From: Nostoc sp. 'Peltigera membranacea cyanobiont' 210A
GTDB lineage: Bacteria; Cyanobacteriota; Cyanobacteriia; Cyanobacteriales; Nostocaceae
Assembly (NCBI RefSeq): GCF_002246015.1
Contig: NZ_NOLJ01000013.1
Span: 19,497-63,376 of the forward strand
Length of the DNA: 43,880 nucleotides
Direction of reading: 5' to 3'
A model generated the notes under the pieces. It was given only the letters and a program-made list of their open reading frames with translations. It made no database searches and was not told the origin of the DNA. The position numbers and the translations under genes are program-made. Below, piece after piece: positions 1-7,115 of this stretch (within the stretch, counting starts at the first letter, position 1; each line of letters opens with the position of its first letter).

Positions 1-1
1 G

Positions 2-453
2 ATGTACCTTGTATGATTAGGAAACGCTATATATCGTTATGTTTTTGATACGGACAAGAACCTTAAAGTCTTGCAGACTAAGATTATAGATACTAAATTT
101 TAGTTATGAGTATGGCAAAAATATGCTCAAATTACATCTCCTACAGAAGTAGTCCGTTTTGCTCTACGGTATGTCAACCCAATTATGATACCTGCAACAG
201 GAACTATAGAGCTAAGAAATTACGTAAAAATATTACCAGAAATATCGAGTAATTTATCGGTAATAATGGAAGACTATTTTATGCAAATAATTGTAGTCCA
301 TCCAGAATATCAACCCTCAAGAGCAATACAGTTCAGATAAGCCAAAAACCCTCATGTAGAGACGCGATAAATCGCGTCTTCAAATACCAATTATCTACAC
401 CAATAACCCTTAACTGAACCGTATTGCCCTCAAGAGGAATTATCCATGCTTAA
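2..453 (+). pseudogene. Decayed TIGR04255-family protein gene, split by a MITE
   Basis: One frame (codons starting at 17 and at 110) reads a coherent protein: YRYVFDTDKNLKVLQ, then after two stops at about 101-109, VWQKYAQITSPTEVVRFALR followed by YVNPIMIP and later MEDYFMQIIV. The W-x2-Y...P-x-x-V-x-R-x-x-L-R-Y-V-N-x-I-x-I-P pattern resembles the sporadic TIGR04255 family. Stops TAG and TGA near 101-108 look like a small frameshift. Near the end the frame is interrupted by a 103-bp element (324-426). Joining across the 10-bp duplication restores PSRGIIHA and a stop at 451-453, still short of a normal C terminus. The 5' end lies at or beyond the window edge. Family assignment is by pattern memory only; the broken state is directly visible. 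Confidence 0.5.
324..426. mobile_element. 103-bp MITE with 18-bp terminal inverted repeats and 10-bp target duplication
   Basis: The left end CAATACAGTTCAGATAAG (324-341) is matched by the reverse complement of 409-426 with two mismatches. The element is flanked by perfect 10-bp direct repeats CCCTCAAGAG at 314-323 and 427-436. It carries no coding capacity. It contains a 9-bp-arm hairpin AGACGCGAT-AA-ATCGCGTCT at 360-379, a common Nostoc palindrome. A 10-bp duplication and ends beginning CA would fit mobilisation by an IS4-like transposase; that is inference. Confidence 0.75.
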
Positions 454-501
454 TTGAAGAGGTAAGTTTTTAGTAACTAACACTTTCAGATTTTACGCAA
501 T

Positions 502-532
502 AAAAAACCCCACTAACTTATAGAAAGTGGAG
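502..532 (-). terminator. Probable rho-independent terminator of the CsbD-like gene
   Basis: On the minus strand a 6-bp stem (CTCCAC / GTGGGG, one G-T pair) with a 13-nt loop is followed by a run of six T. It lies about 67 bp downstream of the CsbD-like stop codon. Confidence 0.5.
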
Positions 533-598
533 CAATTAATGTTACAAGTTTAGGAGTCAATCATCAGTAAAATCGCTATTTGCACTCGACAAGCGAAA

Positions 599-781
599 TT
601 ACTCTAAAGCTTTCTTAAGTTCGTCTTTAATATTTTCTACGGTGTGAGTAACTTGGGCATCAGCTTGCTTCGCTTGTCCTTCAGCTTTATCTTGTGGATT
701 ACCTGTTATTTCACCCACAACCTCTTGAATTTTTCCTTCAATATTTTTTGCAGTTGCTTCTATTCTCTTTTCAGCGCTCAT
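599..781 (-). CDS. CsbD family general stress protein
   Basis: A 60-residue hydrophilic, highly charged protein with the CsbD pattern: an N-terminal KRIEATAKNIEGKIQEVVGE, then GNPQDKAEGQAKQADAQV and a C-terminal amphipathic helix. Length and composition (rich in K, E, A, Q; no Cys, no membrane segment) are typical of the family. CsbD proteins are stress-induced small cytosolic proteins (sigma-B regulon in Bacillus); the molecular activity is unknown. It is monocistronic, with a terminator-like hairpin downstream at 502-532 and a long divergent intergenic region upstream. Start ATG at 781 gives the full family length. Confidence 0.85.
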   Translation of the reverse strand: MSAEKRIEATAKNIEGKIQEVVGEITGNPQDKAEGQAKQADAQVTHTVENIKDELKKALE

Positions 782-1167
782 GGTTTTTATCTCCAGCTTG
801 TAGTTGATTCAGGGAACCCCAAAAATAAATTACTACTACTTGGAAAGTGGGCCGAAAAGCCCGCCCATTTCAGAGGACGGGCAAGACGCTCACCCTACAA
901 GTAATAAAATTATCAACATTTTATTACTTGGAAGTCCCTAAGCTATTACATAATCTAACAGCTGTGTATTGTTTTTTACTTCCATCAACCGAGAGAATAT
1001 TTTGGTAAATTATATTATCTTAAGATAGATGCCGATCGGGCTAATAGCACACAATGTAAAATATGAACATCTGACAAAGAAGATTTATATATATTAAAAA
1101 AACAACTTTTTCCCAAATAAATGAACTATAAGTTAAAGCAAAATTTAAATAAAAGGAAAATAAAGGA
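782..1167. other. Intergenic region with a dispersed repeat and a hairpin
   Basis: This 386-bp gap between divergent genes contains a GC-richer block whose end (876-900, GACGGGCAAGACGCTCACCC and on) matches 5731-5755 at nearly every position. Next to it is a perfect 11-bp-arm hairpin AGTAATAAAAT / ATTTTATTACT (900-910 and 918-928). No coding frame was supported. Confidence 0.6.
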
Positions 1168-2055
1168 GTGCCAACAAAAAGTCAAAAAAATGTCTGGAAG
1201 AATGAGATTAATGACATCATTCGAGGTGCTTGTGGAGGTTTTTTATTTGGCATACCCTTGCTGTACACAATGGAGGTTTGGTGGATTGGATCGCTGGCAA
1301 AAGCACAATTTATCATGACGGCGATCGCATTAATGTTTATTGTGGTTTACTTGCTCAATTACACAGAAGGCTTTCGGAAACGCAGATATACAGGCCTCGC
1401 TCATCAAGCCGTAATGGATACCGTAGAGGCGATCGCGATCGGAATAGCTTGTTCTACCTTTGTGCTATTACTATTGCGAGAATTGACACCAGAAACCTCC
1501 CTAAAGGAATCTTTAGGTAAAATCATCTTTGAAAGTGTGCCCTTCGCTCTCGGTGTAGCATTAGCGAATCAGTTTTTGGGAGAAACTGAAAACAACAATG
1601 GAAAAGGACAAGGAAGCGATCGCGAAAATAGCACAACTAAGAACAAAGGTGATGAGTTACACGCCACTTTTGTGGATGTGGGTGGAACCCTGATTGGTGC
1701 AACCATAATTGCATTTAACATCGCTCCCACAGATGAAATCCCTATGCTTGCAGCCGCAACCTCTCCACCTTGGGAGTTGGCAATGATCGCCGCATCTTTG
1801 CTGATTTCTTATGGCATTGTATTTCAGGCAGGTTTTTCTAACCAGCAAAAACGTAAAGACCAAAAGGGAATTTTTCAACGGCCATCAAGCGAAACCATTA
1901 TGTCCTACCTAGTATCATTGCTAGCAGGCGCTTTTATGCTGTGGTTCTTTCAAAAATTAACTTTTAGCGACCCCTGGACAATGTGGTTAGATCACACATT
2001 GATACTGGGTTTACCTGCAACTATTGGTGGTGCAGCCGGAAGGTTAGCAATATGA
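1168..2055 (+). CDS. TIGR02587-type (DUF2391) integral membrane protein
   Basis: A 295-residue protein with about eight hydrophobic segments (near residues 18-40, 47-67, 86-106, 118-138, 170-190, 200-225, 245-262, 275-293) and a polar linker rich in N, K, G at about 142-165. The N-terminal block IIRGACGGFLFGIPLLYTME is the signature I associate with TIGR02587, a membrane family of unknown function. It is followed directly, with an ATGA overlap, by a TIGR02588-type gene; the two families usually occur as a pair. The start is GTG at 1168: the ATG codons nearby are in another frame, and AAAAGG lies about 11 nt upstream, with a second AAGGAG abutting the start. Function unknown. Confidence 0.75.
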   Translation: MPTKSQKNVWKNEINDIIRGACGGFLFGIPLLYTMEVWWIGSLAKAQFIMTAIALMFIVVYLLNYTEGFRKRRYTGLAHQAVMDTVEAIAIGIACSTFVLLLLRELTPETSLKESLGKIIFESVPFALGVALANQFLGETENNNGKGQGSDRENSTTKNKGDELHATFVDVGGTLIGATIIAFNIAPTDEIPMLAAATSPPWELAMIAASLLISYGIVFQAGFSNQQKRKDQKGIFQRPSSETIMSYLVSLLAGAFMLWFFQKLTFSDPWTMWLDHTLILGLPATIGGAAGRLAI

Positions 2056-2450
2056 CTAAAACAGAACAACAACCAAAGCGCTCAATAGCTGAGTGGATAA
2101 CATTCAGCATAGCCTCATTCATCCTAGCAATCATTGTGAGTCTAGTAGGCTACACTTGGCTGAACGAAAAAAATCAACCTCCAATCCTTTCTGTCACTAA
2201 AAAACAAACAATTCGAGAAATTAATGGCCAGTTTTATGTTCCTTTTGAAGTTGTGAATAGTGGAGGAGATACAGCTGAGTCAGTTCAGATTATGGCTGAG
2301 TTACTGATTAACGACAAAGTTACAGAAACAGGAGAGCAACAGATTGACTTTTTATCTAGTGGGGAAAGCGAAGAAGGCGCATTTATATTCAGCCATAACC
2401 CGCGCCAAGGTCAGTTAAATCTACGTGTTGGTAGCTATAAATTGCCATAG
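2052..2450 (+). CDS. TIGR02588-type single-pass membrane protein
   Basis: A 132-residue protein with a short basic N terminus (KTEQQPKRSIAEW), one transmembrane helix at about residues 18-39, and a beta-rich outer domain containing FYVPFEVVNSGGDTAESVQI, which looks like an immunoglobulin-like fold. This layout matches the TIGR02588 partner of TIGR02587. ATG 2052 is chosen because it forms a 4-bp ATGA overlap with the upstream stop, implying translational coupling; an open frame from 1983 is only the overlap with the preceding gene. Together the pair probably forms a membrane complex; its role is not known. Confidence 0.75.
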   Translation: MTKTEQQPKRSIAEWITFSIASFILAIIVSLVGYTWLNEKNQPPILSVTKKQTIREINGQFYVPFEVVNSGGDTAESVQIMAELLINDKVTETGEQQIDFLSSGESEEGAFIFSHNPRQGQLNLRVGSYKLP

Positions 2451-3232
2451 GGGACTGACAAATAAAAAAAATACCCCACAATATTGCATAATCTATTTGT
2501 TGGAAGTATACCCGAACTCAACCCTCACCACACTTGCTTTCAGAGTGGGAACGCTAAGAGCGAATAAGTCGGGCGTTGCCTGCCTAACGCAGTGCGCTAA
2601 GAGTTGAGTTCGGGTGCGCGCGATTGATCGTGTGGGTGAGATATTTCTTTACCTGACGTTGATGTAGCCTCTGTCTCCAACATACTGTTCGCGTTCGTAG
2701 AGAAGTTAAAATCTACTGTATGAGTCCTATATTTTATTACTTGCCCATATTTTCGACACGATAGCGCCCGCATTTTTGATAACCTTGAAGAAATTAAATA
2801 ATTTCAAAAAATAAATAATCGCATTTTTATTCCACCAGAGATATAAAATAGAATTAACTGTTTTGAGGTAGATTTCATCAGAAATTTATAATTTTGATAT
2901 TTGTATTATGCCAGTATTACGAATGTTAACTACATTTGACATATAAAACTATCAAGAAATATTTTACATCTATTATTGTTGGTACTCCTAACAACAACTT
3001 ATTGCTGGGTACTAGTAATGACGACCGGATTTGTGCTTGTGGAGGCAATAACAATATCTCCGCCAGTCTGGAATAACCTAATTGATGGTGGAGAAGACAG
3101 GCTGATAATGGCCGTAATGAAAAATCTCAGGTGAGTTGGTGCGATCGCAGCAGTTGCTTCAACTCTCTCGATCTAAACAAGGCATTGTTGCATTTTGATG
3201 ATATTATCTTAAAAAATTAAGGAGAAAACCTT
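2451..3232. other. Long intergenic region with an inverted repeat and a gene relic
   Basis: Besides the RTX relic annotated separately, it holds a 13-bp perfect inverted repeat ACCCGAACTCAAC (2510-2522) / GTTGAGTTCGGGT (2603-2615) around an 80-nt GC-rich loop, which looks like a dispersed Nostoc repeat. A degenerate copy of the CGCG..GTAGAGAAG-type repeat lies near 2685-2705. No promoter could be assigned with confidence. Confidence 0.5.
2975..3076 (+). pseudogene. Relic of RTX (haemolysin-type calcium-binding) repeats
   Basis: The frame reads IVGTPNNNLLLGTSNDDRIC then ACGGNNNISASLE and a stop, closely following the nonapeptide pattern LxGTxxDDxIxGxGGNDxI of RTX repeats. A second frame just after (about 3077-3130) gives LIDGGEDRLI, another degenerate unit. 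No start codon or long frame is present, so this is a fragment. Its parent would have been a secreted calcium-binding protein. The next gene downstream also encodes an exported protein. Confidence 0.55.
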
Positions 3233-4027
3233 GTGGGAGTTACGATCAATCAATTATTTAAGTTATCTGTAAAATATTTTTCAGCGATCGCAGCCATAAT
3301 AACGGTTCTCCCATTACCAGTTAAAGCCGCTACATTTTTAGTAACTGAGCGCGCTGGTTTAGGAGGCAACGATAAAGTTAATTGGGAAAGTTTAGGTAAA
3401 GTCTTTAATCCGTCCGCTCCTGATTTTTCGGCTTTTTTACCTAACTCTTTTTCAGCAACATCAGAACGTGGTTTAGGCTTGGATATAAATATAACTCCAA
3501 CTAATAAGCCTCAAATTACTCCACCATTTGTCTTTCAAACTTTACCTTCACCTGGCATTCGGAGTAACTTCGCTCTAGGTGATTTCATTCTCTTCGGAGG
3601 TATAGATCCAACAGGTTTTATCCCTCTTCCTCCAGGTACTCCCGATCCTGGAACTAAGGGGAACGGCGGGCCTTTTTCGATTAGTTTTGCCCAGCCAGTT
3701 TTTGGCGCTGGAACTCAGATAGCTGTAGACACTAGTAAATTGAAAATTGAAAATTCGATCGCCGCTTTTGATAACGCCAATAACCTATTGGGTACTTTCT
3801 CCGTTCCAAATTTTTCGTCCTTAGCATTAGATAATTCGGCGGTATTCTTGGGGATTCGTAGTGATACTCCAAACATCTCACGGCTTGTTTTTAGCAGTTC
3901 TGCTCCACAATATGGCTTGGCTATTAATCAGGTAAGTATTCTTGCAACTCCCGAACCAACTTATACCTTAGCGATATTAGCTTTTGGAGTTTCAAGTGCT
4001 GTTTTGAAACGACGCAAACATACTTGA
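3233..4027 (+). CDS. PEP-CTERM sorting-domain secreted protein
   Basis: A 264-residue exported protein. Residues 1-32 form a signal peptide (basic start, hydrophobic FSAIAAIITVLPLPVKA, cleavage likely after VKA). The mature part is a beta-rich domain of unknown function. The C terminus has the tripartite PEP-CTERM signal: ATPEPTYTLAILAFGVSSAV then LKRRKHT. Such proteins are recognised by an exosortase and linked in other bacteria to extracellular polysaccharide. The start is GTG 3233, supported by GGAG at 3221-3224 with 8-nt spacing. No exosortase gene is in the window. Substrate and role are unknown. Confidence 0.85.
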   Translation: MGVTINQLFKLSVKYFSAIAAIITVLPLPVKAATFLVTERAGLGGNDKVNWESLGKVFNPSAPDFSAFLPNSFSATSERGLGLDINITPTNKPQITPPFVFQTLPSPGIRSNFALGDFILFGGIDPTGFIPLPPGTPDPGTKGNGGPFSISFAQPVFGAGTQIAVDTSKLKIENSIAAFDNANNLLGTFSVPNFSSLALDNSAVFLGIRSDTPNISRLVFSSSAPQYGLAINQVSILATPEPTYTLAILAFGVSSAVLKRRKHT

Positions 4028-4124
4028 TACTCCCATAGCATCGAAATAGCTTTCATTTAATAAGTTAGAGATTTCGGACATACTCAAACTTATGTCAGTA
4101 GGTAACGTAAGTTCCAGATAATTC

Positions 4125-4322
4125 TTGTCTTTAACCAAATTCAAGTCAATGTTATACAAAGAATTAGAAAACATCATAGACGCTAAGATACAAAAAGCCA
4201 TACGGAAGCACGAAATTATAGTTGCTTTAATTAGTAGTATTATTGGCTTGATTTTTATCATGGGTTTGTTCCATGCTATTTTGCTCAACCACACTGAAAT
4301 TCAAACATTTTGTTTGTACTGA
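4125..4322 (+). CDS. Possible small single-pass membrane protein
   Basis: A 65-residue frame starting at TTG 4125 (or ATG 4149, 57 residues) with an amphipathic first half (YKELENIIDAKIQKAIRKHE) and one clear hydrophobic helix (IIVALISSIIGLIFIMGLFH). The charged helix plus single anchor is protein-like. There is no good ribosome-binding site, I do not recognise a family, and a longer frame exists on the opposite strand (3992-4294). Treated as tentative. Confidence 0.3.
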   Translation: MSLTKFKSMLYKELENIIDAKIQKAIRKHEIIVALISSIIGLIFIMGLFHAILLNHTEIQTFCLY

Positions 4323-4422
4323 TTACTGTTTGTAATCAATAGCTCTTTAGAATCAAGCATACTCTGATGTCCTTAAAACTAATCCAAGTTAGACATCTTT
4401 TTTATAAAATGGAATTGTACAG

Positions 4423-5643
4423 ATGGAGAGTAAAAAGAATAACAGGGCTATATTCGTCTTATTTTTGACTGTTTTTATAGACTTGCTCGGCTTCGGAATT
4501 ATTCTGCCGATACTGCCTTTGTATGCTGAACAATTTGGTGCAAAACCTAATGAAGCGACTTTACTTGTAGCTATTTATTCTTTAATGCAGTTCTTATTTG
4601 CACCATTATGGGGCAGATTTAGCGATCGCTACGGTCGCCGTCCGATTTTATTACTGACTTTATTCGGTTCGGTAATTGCATACGCAGGCTTAGGTTTTGC
4701 CAACTCCTTATGGATTTTGTTTATTGCTCGTAGTCTTGCCGGGATTATGTCAGGGAATATTGCCACTGCTCAGGCGTACATAGCAGATATTACCACGCCA
4801 AGTAATCGAGCTCGTGGCATGGGTGTAATCGGGGCAGCTTTTGGTCTTGGGTTTATTCTCGGCCCAGCGATTGGAGGTCTTCTAATCGGGTCAGATCCGA
4901 ACAACGCTAACTTTCATCTACCGTCGTTGTTTGCTGCCGGATTATCTTTATTGGCATTTCTTTGTGCTTTGATATTACTTCCAGAATCTCTAAATTCTGA
5001 GACTAAAGCCAAAATCCAACTTCATCGCCACCATCAGCAATCCCTAAACTTGCTACAGTTGTCACAGCGATCGCAGTTTTGTGTACTTGTTGGCATCTAC
5101 TTTTTAGTCACCTTTGCTGTTGCAGCTATGGACTCTACATTAGCTTTATGGTCTAACCAGCAATTAAATTGGGGACCTCAACAAGCTAGTTATCTTTTTG
5201 CTTTCATGGGGATTGTCAGCACAATCATTCAAGGAGGACTAATCGGATTTCTCAAGAAAAAATTGGGTGAAATCAAGTTACTTATCTTGGGGATATTAGG
5301 ATTAGGTTTAGGATTACTGTTAATTGGATTCTCGCAAAGCTTAATTTTATTATTAGTCGCCGCCACACTTGTGGCATGGGGAATTAGTGTCAGCCAACCA
5401 ATATTGAACAGCTTGATTTCCCAAATGACATCCCCAGAAGAACAAGGACAAATATTAGGAATTGCCAGTTCTTGCTCTGCATTGGCACGCATCGCTGGGC
5501 CAACGTGGGCAGGGGTTAGTTTTATGAAATTTGGGAGTTCTGCTCCTTTTTTGAGTGGAACTTTAGTAATGGTAGTAGCTTTGACTCTTAGTTTGCGAGT
5601 AACTAAAAGTGCATCTGAACCAAAAACAGAACGTGTAGCCTGA
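4423..5643 (+). CDS. MFS drug exporter, TetA/multidrug-resistance type
   Basis: A 406-residue protein with 12 predicted membrane helices. Motifs of proton-antiport drug exporters are present: VFIDLLGFGIILPILPLYAE in helix 1, motif A GRFSDRYGRRP between helices 2 and 3 (about residues 63-73), the arginine of motif B in helix 4 (ARSLAGIMSGN), and motif C GAAFGLGFILGPAIGG in helix 5. This places it in the TCR/TetA-like DHA1 group, which exports small hydrophobic compounds in exchange for protons across the cytoplasmic membrane. The substrate cannot be read from sequence. It stands alone: the next gene is about 220 bp downstream beyond a palindromic element, and no regulator is adjacent. Confidence 0.85.
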   Translation: MESKKNNRAIFVLFLTVFIDLLGFGIILPILPLYAEQFGAKPNEATLLVAIYSLMQFLFAPLWGRFSDRYGRRPILLLTLFGSVIAYAGLGFANSLWILFIARSLAGIMSGNIATAQAYIADITTPSNRARGMGVIGAAFGLGFILGPAIGGLLIGSDPNNANFHLPSLFAAGLSLLAFLCALILLPESLNSETKAKIQLHRHHQQSLNLLQLSQRSQFCVLVGIYFLVTFAVAAMDSTLALWSNQQLNWGPQQASYLFAFMGIVSTIIQGGLIGFLKKKLGEIKLLILGILGLGLGLLLIGFSQSLILLLVAATLVAWGISVSQPILNSLISQMTSPEEQGQILGIASSCSALARIAGPTWAGVSFMKFGSSAPFLSGTLVMVVALTLSLRVTKSASEPKTERVA

Positions 5644-5669
5644 AAAGCTAGGTCTGAATTAAGAATTAC

Positions 5670-5789
5670 GGCGTTGCTGCAAGGGATGATTCTTGTAGGG
5701 TGGGCGACACGAGAGCCCTGAAATACAAGGGACGGGCAAGATGCCCATCCCACAAAACTAGCAAAATCATCCCGCAAATATGCAACGCC
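5670..5789. repeat. Palindromic MITE-like element between the MFS gene and the next gene
   Basis: Outer imperfect inverted ends GGCGTTGC...GGGATGATT (5670-5691) and AATCATCCC...GCAACGCC (5765-5789) enclose inner arms TTGTAGGGTGGGC (5693-5705) and GCCCATCCCACAA (5743-5755), with two pairs that would be wobble in RNA. The internal block at 5731-5755 recurs at 876-900. No coding capacity. This looks like a folded non-autonomous repeat common in Nostoc. Confidence 0.6.
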
Positions 5790-5863
5790 AAAATTACGAA
5801 TTACGAATTACGTTAGCGCAGCGTTAGCGAGTCATCGAGCGTCATTACGAATTACGAATTATT
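5790..5863. repeat. Short tandem repeat, ATTACGA heptamer type
   Basis: Blocks of AATTACG repeated three times (about 5791-5813), a spacer with TTAGCGCAGCGTTAGCGAG, then ATTACGAATTACGAATTA up to the start of the next gene. Such heptamer STRRs are characteristic of heterocystous cyanobacteria. It occupies the position where the next gene's leader would be. Confidence 0.6.
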
Positions 5864-6862
5864 ATGACAGGTCGCCGAGTATTATTTTTAGGCATCTTTG
5901 TAAGCATCCTTCTCACCTACGCAATTTGGCTCGGTGGGAGCATTCCTGCAAGCATCATCAAACTTCCTGACCAAGGATTAAACTGGTACTACTGGAAGCT
6001 TCCCCAACCAACATTTTGGAGTCGAGCAACGGCTTGGGGTATGTACCTTGGGCATCAGTTTAGCATCTGGGCGTGTATCTTGTGGGCGCAGCGATGGCTA
6101 CGCCCGCCGCAGGCATCGCAGTTGAAATACAAATCAGCGTTGCATCCGATAAATTACCTCATGCTTGCTATTAATGGTATATTCATCGCTTTACACTTTC
6201 TCCAAACATATATTTGGTATGATGCTCTAGCTCAAGATACTTCAATTTGGGCTTCTCAAGGTGCAGTTGTACTCTTACTAGTCTTCGTACTGATTTTAGA
6301 AACACCTCGACGCGGTTTATTTTTTGGCAATTCTGTGCCATTTCATCAACAGTTTTTGCAAATTATCAAGCTGTACCACGGCTATTTTTTCTCCTTCGCC
6401 GCTATCTATACCTTCTGGTATCATCCAATGGAAGCGACTTTGGGGCACTTGATTGGTTTTCTCTATATGTTCTTGCTTCTGCTCCAATCTTCCTTGATTT
6501 TTAACCGCACCCATGTAAACCGTTGGTGGACATTTACTTTAGAGGCTTCAGTGCTTTTACATAGTGTAATTGTGTCATTAATACTAGGACAAAGCAAGTG
6601 GCCCACATTTCTCTTTGGTTTTTTTGGCATTCTGGTACTTACTCAGCTTCACGGACTACCTGTGGGTATCTCGACGAAACGTACTATTTACGGAGCCTTT
6701 TTAGTAAGTGTCCTGGCCGTTTATGCACTGACTGAACGCGGCTTGGGCAGAATTTACGAAGTAACCTATATTCCTCTGATTGAGTTTGGATTAGTTGGTG
6801 CAATTTACTTAATCTTCCTACTCATCTTATGGACAATTTCTCATTTACCTGTAAAGACGTAA
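5864..6862 (+). CDS. Polytopic membrane protein of unknown function with an in-frame repeat
   Basis: A 332-residue protein with about nine hydrophobic helices spread along its length; I do not recognise a family. Conserved-looking features are LNWYYWKLPQPTFWSRATAW (residues 39-58), a His-containing helix YLGHQFSIWACILW (61-75) and the mid-protein KLYHGYFFSFAAIYTFWYHP, with histidines in or near helices. Residues about 76-86 (AQRWLRPPQAS) are encoded by a 29-bp dispersed repeat at 6091-6119 that also occurs in intergenic DNA (7029-7057, 37292-37320), so this cytoplasmic loop was probably extended by repeat insertion. The ATG lies directly after a short tandem repeat, and no strong ribosome-binding site is visible. 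Confidence 0.65.
   Translation: MTGRRVLFLGIFVSILLTYAIWLGGSIPASIIKLPDQGLNWYYWKLPQPTFWSRATAWGMYLGHQFSIWACILWAQRWLRPPQASQLKYKSALHPINYLMLAINGIFIALHFLQTYIWYDALAQDTSIWASQGAVVLLLVFVLILETPRRGLFFGNSVPFHQQFLQIIKLYHGYFFSFAAIYTFWYHPMEATLGHLIGFLYMFLLLLQSSLIFNRTHVNRWWTFTLEASVLLHSVIVSLILGQSKWPTFLFGFFGILVLTQLHGLPVGISTKRTIYGAFLVSVLAVYALTERGLGRIYEVTYIPLIEFGLVGAIYLIFLLILWTISHLPVKT
6091..6119 (-). repeat. 29-bp dispersed palindromic repeat inside a coding region
   Basis: The reverse complement begins GCGATGCCTGCGGCGGGC and matches the intergenic copies at 7029-7057 and 37292-37320 (shared core GCGATG-C-TGCG/TACG-CGGGC). Here it lies in the reading frame of the membrane protein. Confidence 0.65.
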
Positions 6863-6944
6863 CTTCTCAATAGACCTGTCCAAAATATAATTTGGGAACA
6901 AAAAACGTATCGGCTCAATAATTTGGGGTAGACAGTGATTCAAA

Positions 6945-7115
6945 CTACCACGACCAACCCAAAGGATGAAGAAAAGATTTTTCACGAATAATTTCAGCCA
7001 AGGATGGAACGAATCCAATTTGAGAAATGCGATGCCTACGGCGGGCTACGCCTACGCGTACATATTGAGCCACTTCTTGCTCAGTAATACTTGTAAGTTG
7101 ACTTTGAATTAATTT
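6945..7115 (-). pseudogene. Open in-frame continuation downstream of the OLD nuclease stop
   Basis: After the TAA at 7116-7118 the same minus-strand frame stays open for 56 codons to TAG 6945-6947, reading KLIQSQLTSITEQEVAQYVR, then residues encoded by the dispersed repeat at 7029-7057, then ISQIGFVPSLAEIIREKSFL. The composition looks protein-like on both sides of the repeat, but there is no start codon. It could be a lost C-terminal extension or a fragment of another gene. I do not recognise a family. Confidence 0.3.
7029..7057 (+). repeat. 29-bp dispersed palindromic repeat
   Basis: Starts GCGATGCCTACGGCGGGC and ends TACGCCTACGC. Same family as 37292-37320 (same strand) and 6091-6119 (opposite strand). 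Confidence 0.7.

Noticed and set aside
3992..4294. 100-codon minus-strand frame opposite the possible small membrane protein
   Set aside because: Starts inside the PEP-CTERM gene's 3' end, has no domain or ribosome-binding site, and is antisense to a more protein-like plus-strand frame.
5229..5777. 182-codon minus-strand frame
   Set aside because: Mostly antisense to the MFS gene and then runs through a palindromic repeat; composition is that of a shadow frame.
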